Part shown: one piece after another, positions 1-7,666 of the stretch
How positions within the stretch are numbered: position 1 is the first letter of the stretch
Layout: every line of letters starts with the position of its first letter
NCBI RefSeq assembly: GCF_007362775.1
Contig: NZ_CP041692.1
Span: forward strand, 868,001-932,000
Direction: 5' to 3'
Source of the DNA: Microlunatus elymi
Lineage (GTDB): Bacteria > Actinomycetota > Actinomycetes > Propionibacteriales > Propionibacteriaceae
Length of the DNA: 64,000 bases
Position numbers and translations under genes: made by a program
The notes under the pieces: model-generated
Told to the model about the DNA's origin: nothing
Database searches by the model: none
Seen by the model: only the letters and a program-made list of their open reading frames with translations

Positions 1-891
1 CTCGGCCAACGTGGCCAGCACCCGCACCGCCTCATCGGCCGTCCGGGCGAACGCGGAGAACAGGTGGCGGCCGGTGGCCAGCTCGACGCCGGCCTTCAAG
101 TCCACGCCCCACAACCGAACCAGGTCGGCATGCACAGCCGGAGCCAGGCCACAGCAGATGCCCCACAGCACCGAACCCTTGCCCGATCCCGAAGCGCCGA
201 CACACAGGGTGTGGCGTCCAGTGATCGGCAATAGCCAATCCCTGCCCGCCTGCGTCCGGCCCAGGCGAACCGTGTCCACCACCAGGCCGTCGGGTTCGGT
301 TCCGATCGTCGGCGTGATCAACACGTCCCGCATGATCAACTCGATCGCCACCGTCGATCCCGACACCGGCCAACACCGGACCGCGACAGCATCGAAGATC
401 GAGCCGATCCGTTCCGCGCCGGCCTCCAACTCCGTCACCGTCTGACCCGACCGGGCCCGGATGATCAACTCCATCGCATGACTGGTCGTCCGAACCCTGG
501 CCAGTCGGGGACAGCGCCACGATTCGGTGATCATCCGCTCACCGGTCAGCGATCGACGCTCCACCCTCCGCCGCTCGGCCAGGTGCGCGTCGCGACAGAC
601 CGCCTCCCACCGCGAGGTGATCACACGCCGCCACCGAAGCCGCCGCCACGGTCCAGCCGCCAACCGCTCGAACGATCGAGGAGATGCCGCAACCCACGTC
701 GCGCCGACCAGGCCAGGCGACACACCAACCGCGACCACCACGGCGACCAAGATCAACTCCTGGCTCAGCCACCAGACCGTGACCGCTGTCAGCAACAGCA
801 AGGCGAGCCAGCACTTGGCCCGAAGCAGCCAACGGCCCAGCCACCGCAACCCCCGAGCCGCGGTGGCTGAACCGACAGTGCTGCCAGTCAT
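1..891 (-). CDS. FtsK/SpoIIIE-type DNA translocase of an integrative element (TraSA-like), 3' part outside window
   Basis: Reading leftward from an ATG at 891 there is an open frame of 297 codons running off position 1 without a stop. The first 60 residues are hydrophobic and basic, as expected for the membrane anchor of FtsK-like conjugation proteins. Around residue 235 the Walker A motif GASGSGKGS is followed by a segment typical of the FtsK/SpoIIIE domain (LWGVDLKAGVEL). In actinomycete integrative elements of the pSAM2 kind a single such hexameric pump moves double-stranded DNA between hyphae or cells. The start overlaps the upstream stop by four bases (ATGA), so it is translated with the Cys-rich protein and Pra. 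The family is clear; the TraSA role is inferred from the neighbours. Confidence 0.88.
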   Translation of the reverse strand, partial: MTGSTVGSATAARGLRWLGRWLLRAKCWLALLLLTAVTVWWLSQELILVAVVVAVGVSPGLVGATWVAASPRSFERLAAGPWRRLRWRRVITSRWEAVCRDAHLAERRRVERRSLTGERMITESWRCPRLARVRTTSHAMELIIRARSGQTVTELEAGAERIGSIFDAVAVRCWPVSGSTVAIELIMRDVLITPTIGTEPDGLVVDTVRLGRTQAGRDWLLPITGRHTLCVGASGSGKGSVLWGICCGLAPAVHADLVRLWGVDLKAGVELATGRHLFSAFARTADEAVRVLATLAE

Positions 892-1211
892 GACGCCGCC
901 AACTCCACCGGGCCGGCGTTCACATGGATGTTCGCTGTCGCCAGCAGCAGATCCGGCACCACCTCAACCACACGCCGCGGGGCCAAGATCGGTGCACCCC
1001 AGAACTGGCCGCCGCAGCTGCACGACCAGGAATCGGCGCTGAAATCGACCCGATGCCCACCGCCTTCCAGCCGCCGGACAGGGCCGACCTGCGAGCACCA
1101 GCGGCACAACACCACGCCGCCAGCGAAGAAGTCGAACCAATGCGCCGAAGCACTCCGCCCGCCGTACCCGCAAAGATCACACCAATACAGCGTCAACTGT
1201 GCGGTGCTCAT
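888..1211 (-). CDS. Small Cys-rich protein of the conjugative operon
   Basis: This 107-residue protein sits between pra and the FtsK-like gene. It has Cys pairs CDLCG, CRWC and CSCGG, which could bind a zinc ion, and no signal peptide or membrane segment. The start is GTG (1214) or ATG (1211): the GTG overlaps the pra stop by four bases, while the ATG overlaps it by one. Its own stop overlaps the FtsK-like start by four bases. Small genes at this position between pra and tra are common in actinomycete integrative elements, but I do not recognise a named family. Function unknown; coupling to transfer is inferred from the operon. Confidence 0.72.
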   Translation of the reverse strand: MSTAQLTLYWCDLCGYGGRSASAHWFDFFAGGVVLCRWCSQVGPVRRLEGGGHRVDFSADSWSCSCGGQFWGAPILAPRRVVEVVPDLLLATANIHVNAGPVELAAS

Positions 1212-1675
1212 CACGCCGCCCGAGAACCAGAGCCGCCGCTGGCCGACCCACCAGGCTTCTTCGCCTCACCCGGCGCCATGATGTCCTCGGCCTTGAACGA
1301 CCACGCCACCCGCGCACGATCGCGACCCTCACGATCCTTCCCACCGCCGTAATCCACCCACGCCAACGCCGTCAACCCGACGAACTCCACCGGCCGCCAA
1401 GGAGTCCCGGTCGGATTCTCCGGCGGCGTCGGCTGCACCCTCGCTGCCAACTTCACCGTCACCGCCGTATCCCGCTTGCCCGCCTCATCGTCGGCGTCCA
1501 GGACCGTGACCTGCCACAACGGCAGGCCAGTGTCCTTGTCGAGTTGTTGCGGACGTGACCCGTCCTGTCGCTGCGGTGCGGTGAAATCAGCCACCGCCTC
1601 AACCGAGCCCTTCATGTACGCGCCCATCGGGAACACATCACCGTGAGCGACCTTGAACCGCTTCTGCAACGCCAT
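1211..1675 (-). CDS. pra: Pra-like activator of replication, integration and excision
   Basis: This is a 154-residue protein starting MALQKRFKVAHGDVFPMG. It contains the family pattern of 'plasmid replication, integration and excision activator' proteins: DKDTGLPLWQVTVLDAD in the middle, then VKLAARVQPTPPENPTG and RPVEFVGL, and a Gly/Ser/Lys-rich tail. In pSAM2, Pra switches the element from the integrated to the replicating state and is repressed by KorSA. I chose the ATG at 1675 because the homology begins there and the promoter and two palindromic operators lie immediately upstream; a longer frame to 1873 would read through those operators. It heads the pra, Cys-rich protein, FtsK operon. 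Confidence 0.85.
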   Translation of the reverse strand: MALQKRFKVAHGDVFPMGAYMKGSVEAVADFTAPQRQDGSRPQQLDKDTGLPLWQVTVLDADDEAGKRDTAVTVKLAARVQPTPPENPTGTPWRPVEFVGLTALAWVDYGGGKDREGRDRARVAWSFKAEDIMAPGEAKKPGGSASGGSGSRAA

Positions 1676-1699
1676 CGTCTTGCCCTTCCACTCGCTGAA

Positions 1700-1717
1700 T
1701 ACAGCACTAACGCTGTA
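1700..1717. promoter_or_regulatory. Second palindromic operator downstream of the pra -10
   Basis: TACAGCACTAACGCTGTA has the same outer arms (TACAGC/GCTGTA) as the copy at 1725-1742. It is centred 25 bp away, near two to two-and-a-half helical turns, and lies between the -10 and the pra start. Confidence 0.7.
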
Positions 1718-1718
1718 C

Positions 1719-1747
1719 ACGCTATACAGCACTCGTGCTGTAGTCAA
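1719..1747 (-). promoter_or_regulatory. pra promoter (-35 TTGACT, -10 TAGCGT)
   Basis: On the minus strand TTGACT (1747-1742) and TAGCGT (1724-1719) are separated by exactly 17 bases. The -10 is 43 bases before the pra ATG. The spacer is almost entirely the second palindromic operator, which is the arrangement of a repressor-controlled promoter. Read by eye from sequence; no transcript evidence. Confidence 0.6.
1725..1742. promoter_or_regulatory. Palindromic operator between -35 and -10 of pra
   Basis: TACAGCACTCGTGCTGTA is a perfect 18-bp palindrome (8-bp arms, 2-bp centre) filling the promoter spacer. A KorSA-type repressor is the expected ligand in this element family. No GntR gene is in the window, so the XRE protein at 2299-3525 is the local candidate. 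Confidence 0.75.
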
Positions 1748-1829
1748 TGGCTTCGTCGATTCAACTGTGATGTGTCGCGGCCAAGCAGAGAGGGGCCAAA
1801 TTAGGGGCCAGTTGGAGGTGACCGCCGGT

Positions 1830-2327
1830 ATGGTTCCCGCCATGTCTCGCCTTTGGTTCGACACGGAGTTCATTGACGACGGCCGGCGGATCGAGCTGCT
1901 GTCGATCGGGGTGGTTCGCGATGACGGCGCGACGTACTACGCCGAGCCGATCGAAGCGGACCGCGAGGCGGTCAATCCCTGGGTGCGCGAGAACGTGTTG
2001 CCAAAGCTGTGCGGACCGCAGAAGGCCCGACACGAGATCGCGGCTGACCTGGTTGCATTTGCCGGTGCGAATCCGGAATGGTGGGCCTACTACGCCGACT
2101 ACGACTGGGTAGCTCTGTGCCAGCTATTCGGCCCCATGGTGGATCTGCCGAGCGGGTGGCCGATGTTTTGCCGCGACCTGGAGCAGCTCGCAGTTGATCT
2201 TGGGATTGACATTGAATCGAGCGTGCCGCCCAGTGGTCAACATCACGCCTTGGCGGACGCTGAATGGACCCGCGCCGCGTGGGACTTCTGCCAGTCGGTC
2301 AAGCTGGGGAGCGAATCAGTTCTCTGA
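1830..2327 (+). CDS. Rv2179c-like 3'-5' exoribonuclease (DEDDh fold)
   Basis: This RNase T-like exonuclease has WFDTEFIDDG near the N-terminus (Exo I, metal-binding Asp and Glu), YYADYDWVALCQLFGPM in the middle (Exo II region) and HHALADAEWTRAAW near the C-terminus (Exo III with His and Asp). These match the mycobacterial Rv2179c family, shown to be a 3'-5' exoribonuclease. The ATG at 1830 follows GGAGG with an 11-base gap; ATG 1842 (MSRLWFDTEF) matches the Rv2179c start better, so the first four residues are uncertain. It is the only plus-strand gene among the element genes. Its 3' end overlaps the convergent XRE gene by 29 bases. Role in the element unknown; RNA turnover on transfer or phage-like use are possible. 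Confidence 0.82.
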   Translation: MVPAMSRLWFDTEFIDDGRRIELLSIGVVRDDGATYYAEPIEADREAVNPWVRENVLPKLCGPQKARHEIAADLVAFAGANPEWWAYYADYDWVALCQLFGPMVDLPSGWPMFCRDLEQLAVDLGIDIESSVPPSGQHHALADAEWTRAAWDFCQSVKLGSESVL

Positions 2328-3525
2328 CTGCATCGGCACGCTCCGGCGCATGCGAAGACATGATCTTGGAAGCCTCCCGTAGCTTCTCGACCGCATGGCG
2401 ATTCAGAGCTACGGCATCGTCTGCAATCTCATTGGCCACCTTCACACATCCGTCGACTTCGCCGCTTGCTGCGAGGGCGAGCGAGAGGCAGCTACCGATC
2501 CAGGCCTGGTCTCGCGGATAGGTCGACTTGATCCGCTCGTATCCAGTGGAGAGCAGATCAACGGCGACGGGGAAGTTGCCGAGTTGCAGCTCGATCGTTC
2601 CTTGTTGCCTAAGAAGCCAATCCTCGTCGTAGAAGTACAGCCAATCGGGGGCGGCCTTCGCAGAATCAGACGCAAGTTGCAGGAGCTCGCCAGCACGCTC
2701 AAGCTCGGCTCTCGCCGTTTCTGCGTCGCCAGCCAGTGCGAACCCTCGCGCCGAAGTCTGACGAAGCATTCCGCTCAGCCCAGGGGAGAGCCCGTCGTAC
2801 TCATCGGCGGCCGCGATCGAGCGCTGGCACAGTCGTGCGTCGCCCTGCCCCCAAGCGTGGTGCGCCTGCATACTCAGCGCGGTTGCAGCCAATTCCGAAT
2901 GATCCGCTTGCTCGGCCCACTCTCGTGATCGCCCGTACCAAGCCGATGCCTCGGCGTGATCGGCCGTGGTGACCGCCATCCACCCCAGGAACTGCGCGTA
3001 CTGCGCCGCCAAGTCGACGGCGCCGATCCGCAGGTCACCCTGAGACTTGTTCGCGATGTCGATCACGGCGTTCAACTGCGCACGAGCCACCGGAGCAATT
3101 GGCTCTGCGCCAAGATCATCTTCTGCCGTCCGATGCCGAGCCAGGCAGTCCGTGATCCAGTCGAGCGTGGCGGCATCCGGACGACGCAATCCCGAGACCA
3201 CACCATCGACTCGTTGCGCCTCGTCTGGATCAGGGGCGATATTTGGCAGGTTCAGAGTTGGAATCGGAGCGTTCCCGCGTAGCGCCTTCGCAGCAGTGCG
3301 CGACTCCTGAACACGGTCGAAAGGGATGCCGCCAACATCGGCAATCCACCTTGCCCAATGGTGTTGAGGAACACGAACCCCGCGCTCCCACCGCGAGACC
3401 TCGGTCCTCGTGAGCGTGACTTCGCCCGACGCCTGGTTCAGCTCGTCGGCAAGATCACCTTGGGACCACCCGTTAGCACGACGGATGCTCGCGATCAGAT
3501 CGCCGATCACCATATCGTCCGCCAT
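2299..3525 (-). CDS. XRE-family regulator with TPR-like C-terminal domain
   Basis: This 408-residue protein starts at ATG 3525 (MADDMVIGDLIASIRRANGWSQGDLADELN). The first 75 residues form a Cro/C1-type helix-turn-helix (LTRTEVSRWERGVRVP is the recognition region). The remaining 300 residues are Ala- and Leu-rich helical repeats similar to TPR regions of peptide- or partner-sensing actinobacterial regulators. It begins eight bases after the stop of the excisionase-like gene, so they form one unit. It is a candidate for the protein that binds the three TACAGC...GCTGTA palindromes. Ligand and targets cannot be read from sequence. Confidence 0.82.
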   Translation of the reverse strand: MADDMVIGDLIASIRRANGWSQGDLADELNQASGEVTLTRTEVSRWERGVRVPQHHWARWIADVGGIPFDRVQESRTAAKALRGNAPIPTLNLPNIAPDPDEAQRVDGVVSGLRRPDAATLDWITDCLARHRTAEDDLGAEPIAPVARAQLNAVIDIANKSQGDLRIGAVDLAAQYAQFLGWMAVTTADHAEASAWYGRSREWAEQADHSELAATALSMQAHHAWGQGDARLCQRSIAAADEYDGLSPGLSGMLRQTSARGFALAGDAETARAELERAGELLQLASDSAKAAPDWLYFYDEDWLLRQQGTIELQLGNFPVAVDLLSTGYERIKSTYPRDQAWIGSCLSLALAASGEVDGCVKVANEIADDAVALNRHAVEKLREASKIMSSHAPERADAVRELIRSPA

Positions 3526-3533
3526 GGCCAGGT

Positions 3534-3758
3534 TCACCCACGCTCGCGCTTCTGAGCCTGGCGCTTCCTGGGACGGCTCGCGTGCCACTCCTGGATGGTC
3601 TCCGGGCGCCACAGCCGCATGTTGCCCATGGTTCGGTCGGGTGTAGGCATTTGGCTGCGAGCCAGGTACGCCCGGATGGTGGAAGCGGACACGCCCAGCG
3701 CGTTAGCCACATCCTCTGTCGTCCACCAGTCAGTCGGCGGATCGCCTCCCGGCACCAT
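3534..3758 (-). CDS. Excisionase-like small helix-turn-helix protein
   Basis: This 74-residue protein is mostly a winged-helix/MerR-like DNA-binding domain: WWTTEDVANALGVSASTIRAYLARSQMP, then MRLWRPETIQEWHASRP and a very basic tail. That is the pattern of AlpA/Xis recombination directionality factors and helix-turn-helix excisionases of actinobacterial elements. The ATG at 3758 is chosen because an 18-bp operator lies eleven bases upstream. In most such elements xis sits beside int; here it is paired with an XRE regulator and the integrase is outside the window, so a purely regulatory role is also possible. Confidence 0.7.
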   Translation of the reverse strand: MVPGGDPPTDWWTTEDVANALGVSASTIRAYLARSQMPTPDRTMGNMRLWRPETIQEWHASRPRKRQAQKRERG

Positions 3759-3768
3759 GTGTCCACCG

Positions 3769-3786
3769 TACAAGGCCCGTGCTGTA
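3769..3786. promoter_or_regulatory. Third copy of the TACA...TGTA operator, in front of the excisionase-like gene
   Basis: TACAAGGCCCGTGCTGTA matches the perfect palindrome at 1725-1742 at 14 of 18 positions, keeping the right arm intact. It ends eleven bases before the ATG at 3758. A possible -35 (TTGGAG) abuts it on the minus strand, so a bound protein would block initiation. Confidence 0.55.
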
Positions 3787-3888
3787 CTCCAATGCGGCTG
3801 TTGTCTGACGCACTGCGCGTCCACACTGCGACGTTCGCTCGGCGGAAAGTTCTCTCCGGCACTACTTGGCCAGTTACCCACGACGTGA

Positions 3889-5826
3889 CTACTCCTCTAG
3901 CCACCCCGATGGGATGAGAGCAACGCCGTTGCGCCAGTTGTCTATCACCGCGTCCTGGAACCATCCATCGGCCAGGTTGGCGTGGTCGCACACGATGACC
4001 TGCAGCGAGCCATCGAGAGCAGCCACGACGTCCCGCATGAGAGTGAATTGTCGTCGCACAGCTTCCCAGTCAGCGTTTTCATCATCCGCGGCGTCGACAA
4101 TCTCCTCAGGAAAGAATGCTTGCGTCGGCTGGTCGAACATCAGGAAGCGCGGGACTGGTCGGTCATTAGTTGCGAACCAATGATGAAGAGCGAGGTGCGC
4201 GGCCAGATGGTAGCCCACCCAGTTCTCTGCACTACCCATACGAGCTAGCGGAATTCGGCCGCCAGGGCGCTGGATTGCCACGGTCAGCTGGACCGGGTCA
4301 AGGCGGACGTAATGCTCAGACCCTTCGAGTTGGAGGAACCGCGCATAGTCAGTCATCAGATCCGAAATTGCGTCCACCGCCGACCGAAGCAAGGCGTCGG
4401 GGTTATCGCGATCCGCCAACTCCTCGAGCCGGGCCAACCGTCCTCGCTGCTGACGTTCGGCAGCTCTCAACTCGGCGAGGTCCCCGGCCACGTCTACGCC
4501 ACGTTCCAACTCCTGACTGACTCGGCCTTGGAGAAAAGCGATTCGCTCGGCCCGTTCCCGGCCATCCGCTATGGCGCCTTCTTGCTGTGCTAAGGCGTCA
4601 AGTTCAATCAGATTCTCTTGAATTGCCTCTATGAGTGGGGCCCGTCTGCCGCGCAAGCGTTCGATGCTCGCATCACGTCGTGCGGCGGCTCCAGTCGAGG
4701 ACTGAAGGCGCAGCTCCAGGCGCTCCAACACTGCACGGAGTTCATCAATCGTTTCGTCTCGATGAGACAGGCTTTGGTCACAAAGCGGGCACACGCTGAC
4801 ATCGCCATCGGTTAGGTCCCCAGCTGGCACTAGCAAGTCCAAAGCTCGTAGCCGCTGTACCTGATAGCCGGCTTCGCCCAGTTCGTCCGATTGTTCCTTC
4901 CCTAGCCGCTCCAGTAACTCAATCTGGTCGTCGATCTCGCGAACGCGACTCCTGAGGGAATTGCGTTCCTCCGTCAGTAGGCGCCGCCGCAACGATGTTT
5001 CGTCCCCACCGCCCAAGTCTGAGGCCGTCGAGTAGGCCATTATCTCCTCAAGGAGCGACAGTACTCCTTCACGCGCTAATACGGCGTCGCCCGGAAGCAC
5101 GTCGAGGGATGTAGCAGACTCGATAATGTGGGTGATACGCGCGTCTTGCTGCTCCAAGTCCTGTTCCATGGATCTCATCGCGTTTAACGTCCGTTGGAGA
5201 GCCCGTCGGGCGGTCACCAGTTGGCGTCGAATTGCAGCCTGCTCGGGAGTCGCGGCGCCCAGAAAATACGGGAGCGTCTCACGAATGGTTCCGCGGATCT
5301 CATCCTTTACCTGCCGATGGAACAGTATGTCGCGACTTGCAATTTCCCCTTGCGTTTGGAAGCAAAAGAACAGCGCCTGGCGGACCGAGACATCGAAAGA
5401 CGATCGTAGGGAACTTGCATCCGCCTCAACCGTGAATGCTTCTATGCCGAGGCGTCCCGAAAGTGTGTCTCGAACGACGTCTGTGTCGGCATTAACCTCC
5501 AATTCCGCGAAATCTGGGGCTGTGAGATCTAAGCCCCCGGTTCGAACCATTGCCCGGTTGGTGGTCGCCGTTTCAGGGTTCGGCCTGCAGATGAGCACTC
5601 TTTCGTCAGAAAACTGCACCAGTACGTAGTACCAAGATGCGATATCACTGATTGTCCCTTGCGAGATCGTAACTGTATCGCGGCCGAGACAATATTCAGC
5701 GATGTCCAAGATCGCCGTTTTCCCTGTCTTTGATTTGCCCGTCAAAATGTTTAGTGCGTTGGTCTGGAACTTCACATCGCGCCTTTGGCCCTTCTTCCCG
5801 TAGACGCCGAGCGCAACTAACTGCAT
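3889..5826 (-). CDS. ABC-3C system ATPase (DUF3732, Rad50/SMC-like)
   Basis: This 645-residue ATPase has Walker A GKSKTGKT at residues 30-37, a long central helical segment, a CPLC pair near residue 345 resembling the zinc-hook of Rad50, and a late Walker B-like FLMFDQPTQ near residue 562. The DQP variant is typical of DUF3732 proteins. Families of this type are the ATPase component of ABC-three-component (ABC-3C) systems defined by comparative genomics and predicted to act in anti-phage conflict. I start at ATG 5826 (MQLVALGVYG), two bases after the stop of the middle component; a TTG at 5853 would extend it by nine residues. Base composition is clearly lower in GC than the surrounding genome, which suggests transfer. 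Confidence 0.85.
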   Translation of the reverse strand: MQLVALGVYGKKGQRRDVKFQTNALNILTGKSKTGKTAILDIAEYCLGRDTVTISQGTISDIASWYYVLVQFSDERVLICRPNPETATTNRAMVRTGGLDLTAPDFAELEVNADTDVVRDTLSGRLGIEAFTVEADASSLRSSFDVSVRQALFFCFQTQGEIASRDILFHRQVKDEIRGTIRETLPYFLGAATPEQAAIRRQLVTARRALQRTLNAMRSMEQDLEQQDARITHIIESATSLDVLPGDAVLAREGVLSLLEEIMAYSTASDLGGGDETSLRRRLLTEERNSLRSRVREIDDQIELLERLGKEQSDELGEAGYQVQRLRALDLLVPAGDLTDGDVSVCPLCDQSLSHRDETIDELRAVLERLELRLQSSTGAAARRDASIERLRGRRAPLIEAIQENLIELDALAQQEGAIADGRERAERIAFLQGRVSQELERGVDVAGDLAELRAAERQQRGRLARLEELADRDNPDALLRSAVDAISDLMTDYARFLQLEGSEHYVRLDPVQLTVAIQRPGGRIPLARMGSAENWVGYHLAAHLALHHWFATNDRPVPRFLMFDQPTQAFFPEEIVDAADDENADWEAVRRQFTLMRDVVAALDGSLQVIVCDHANLADGWFQDAVIDNWRNGVALIPSGWLEE

Positions 5827-5827
5827 G

Positions 5828-6331
5828 TCAATTTCCGATCCCAAGCAACTCAAATGCCATGTGTGTGTCGACTGCGTTGAACCATTGGCCGCAGATCGCA
5901 GCCGCCCGAACGGACTTCTGAAGTTCTTCCGGCCAATTCTTCGCTGGCTGTTTCGGTCGCTTCAATGCCACGAGAGAAGTTCCATCCATGCCCAGCCGGC
6001 GTGCTCGCAGTCCGTGGCGAATTGCCCGCTTCGTCGGCTGCACCATTGTTGCGACCCGGTACTCCATGTCGGCAAGCAGGTCGGGCTGCCTTACTGCCCA
6101 TCGCGAGAGCGTGATCCGGCGATCTCGCGGTAGACTTTCGCGCGTTGGCGGGTGCAGGGTCAATGGGAGAATCAAATACGCAGCGGGCCAGTCCAACCCG
6201 CTCGAACCTATTCGAGCCTTATTCCAGCACGCATTCACCAACAGTTCCGACGTGAAGACAACGTTGAACAGTGCGATTGCCTCGGGTGACCTTGCCGTCC
6301 GAGAAGAGTCATCGCTTCGCATCTCAGACAT
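5828..6331 (-). CDS. ABC-3C system middle component
   Basis: This 167-residue protein has no catalytic motif I can identify. Its size, position between the nuclease and the ATPase, and segments such as EAIALFNVVFTSELLVNACW and SLVALKRPKQPAKNW fit the 'middle component' (MC) of ABC-three-component systems, a small helical adaptor seen only in such operons. Its ATG overlaps the end of the nuclease gene by eight bases, and its stop is one base from the ATPase start, so the three proteins are translationally coupled and probably form one complex. Confidence 0.78.
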   Translation of the reverse strand: MSEMRSDDSSRTARSPEAIALFNVVFTSELLVNACWNKARIGSSGLDWPAAYLILPLTLHPPTRESLPRDRRITLSRWAVRQPDLLADMEYRVATMVQPTKRAIRHGLRARRLGMDGTSLVALKRPKQPAKNWPEELQKSVRAAAICGQWFNAVDTHMAFELLGIGN

Positions 6332-7514
6332 GAATCAGTAAGGCCTCCAACTTCTTCTCAAATTCAGGGTGCCACCCGATTCTTTGGCCCAATTCTCCGT
6401 CCGCAAGTGCATGAAGCATCCCGCGATTGAACCACTGTTCGTCGAACCGCTCACGTACCCGTGCGCGACAGGTCTTGGTAAGTTCCGCCAAGATTTCCTG
6501 CCCGACAAGCTCTGCGTCAGTGCGTCCAGAATGCGACATGGAGGCCATGCTCGCATCGAAGATCTGCTCCCACTCGTCGTGCAACTTGAACGCGTAGCGA
6601 TCCAACTCCGCTTCCGCAAGTAATTGATGCCTGAGCCAAAAGGACCGTTGAGAATAGGCGCGATGGTAATCGCGGATCGCTTTCCATAACCGGTTGTTTT
6701 CGAACGCTATCCAGAGCAGTTGTTGAACAAAGGGTCGGTCTTTATAGGTGTCGACTATGGACTCATCGTAGTCCTGCATTACCTGTGGATCCACAGGTAA
6801 AGTGTCGTGCTTCAGCTGATCTGCAATGTCGTTGACTTGTAAGACGAGGTCGTTTCCCGTGATCGCCTCGAGATTGCCCGCAAGCAACTGGACAGATATT
6901 CCCGCCCACCAGCCCTTGATGAGGTGCGTGAAGACAGGTTCCTTGCCAACCGGGATGGCGAATCGAAAGGTTCTGGTCAAGTCCTTGTCGAAATCAGAGG
7001 CTTGAGTGGAGTTATCGTCAATCACGATTTTTCCGATCAACTCCTCCTGGCCGTCGATGCCCATCTTGATGAATTTTTGTCGCCATGGTGCGCTGGTGCT
7101 GCTCCGCGACTCCTCTGCGGCCTTAACCAGAGCGCTCAATGCGCCGGCTGTATCCCGATCGGCCCCGGACCGCAGGCCACGAAGGGGGGAGTTGCTGGGG
7201 ATCTTCTGGGTCGTAACCAGGCGCAGCAGTAAGTCTTCGCAGGACTGTAGGTCCATCCAGACATTTAGTGTCCGCCACAGATCCGTGCTGGACGGAGTGA
7301 GGGAGCCCGAGGACGATCCAATGTGATGCTTTGTCTGGAGAAGCTCTTCTGGAGTGCCGCTCGCGTCAAACTGAATATCGTCCAGGCACTCCAATCGAAG
7401 CTGGGTCGCAGGATCTGGGGCGCGGCGCCCCAGCTCGACGAGGGCCCACATGCATTGGTGGAGATAGCCAAGCGCCTGCCCAGCAGCGCTGTGCTGCGGC
7501 GCGCCAGATGCCAC
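6324..7514 (-). CDS. ABC-3C system effector: DUF4297/Cap4-like nuclease with ABC-3C C-terminal domain
   Basis: This 396-residue first gene of the operon begins at GTG 7514 behind an AAAGGAA ribosome site. The N-terminal 80 residues look like the DUF4297 (Cap4-type) restriction-endonuclease fold: GYLHQ, then E42, D45-D46 and the Q60-T-K62 motif (a Q-x-K variant of PD-(D/E)xK), followed by LWRTLNVWMDL. The C-terminal 150 residues (YAFKLHDEWEQIFD ... ILAELTK ... RGMLHALADG..IGWHPEFEK) match the C-terminal domain that marks ABC-3C effectors. Predicted action: DNA cleavage licensed by the partner ATPase when foreign nucleic acid or a nucleoprotein signal is sensed. The nuclease assignment is from motifs only. 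Confidence 0.8.
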   Translation of the reverse strand: MASGAPQHSAAGQALGYLHQCMWALVELGRRAPDPATQLRLECLDDIQFDASGTPEELLQTKHHIGSSSGSLTPSSTDLWRTLNVWMDLQSCEDLLLRLVTTQKIPSNSPLRGLRSGADRDTAGALSALVKAAEESRSSTSAPWRQKFIKMGIDGQEELIGKIVIDDNSTQASDFDKDLTRTFRFAIPVGKEPVFTHLIKGWWAGISVQLLAGNLEAITGNDLVLQVNDIADQLKHDTLPVDPQVMQDYDESIVDTYKDRPFVQQLLWIAFENNRLWKAIRDYHRAYSQRSFWLRHQLLAEAELDRYAFKLHDEWEQIFDASMASMSHSGRTDAELVGQEILAELTKTCRARVRERFDEQWFNRGMLHALADGELGQRIGWHPEFEKKLEALLIHV

Positions 7515-7620
7515 GAATCCAATTCCTTTCGCGTGGGGCCAAGTGTCGCGAGCCTAATGCCAGATACGGCGCCGTGCGGGCGATCTCCCCGTTTTGTCGG
7601 GCCTAGCTGTCTGGCCTACT

Positions 7621-7666
7621 GGTCTGTGGCAGACCTTGCAGACCTCGCAGACCTCGCAGACCTTGT
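7621..7666. repeat. Short tandem array of a 9-bp GCAGACCTY unit at the IS target
   Basis: Four near-identical 9-bp units (GCAGACCTT or GCAGACCTC) follow one another just before the insertion sequence, and the sequence resumes with the same unit on the other side. The stretch 7515-7620 upstream holds only the putative promoter region of the ABC-3C operon. Confidence 0.7.
7652..7666. repeat. 15-bp target-site duplication, left copy
   Basis: CCTCGCAGACCTTGT occurs here and again at 9755-9769, directly abutting both inverted repeats of the insertion sequence. IS481-family elements make duplications up to this size. The target is itself repetitive, so a shorter duplication extended by chance is possible. 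Confidence 0.7.

Noticed and set aside
32-520. Minus-strand frame of 162 codons at the left edge
   Set aside because: A different frame encodes the FtsK Walker A and continues through the edge; this one is Gly/Asp/Arg-rich shadow.
3534-3758. Antitoxin of a toxin-antitoxin pair with the XRE gene
   Set aside because: No toxin-like partner is present; size and HTH pattern fit excisionase or AlpA proteins better.
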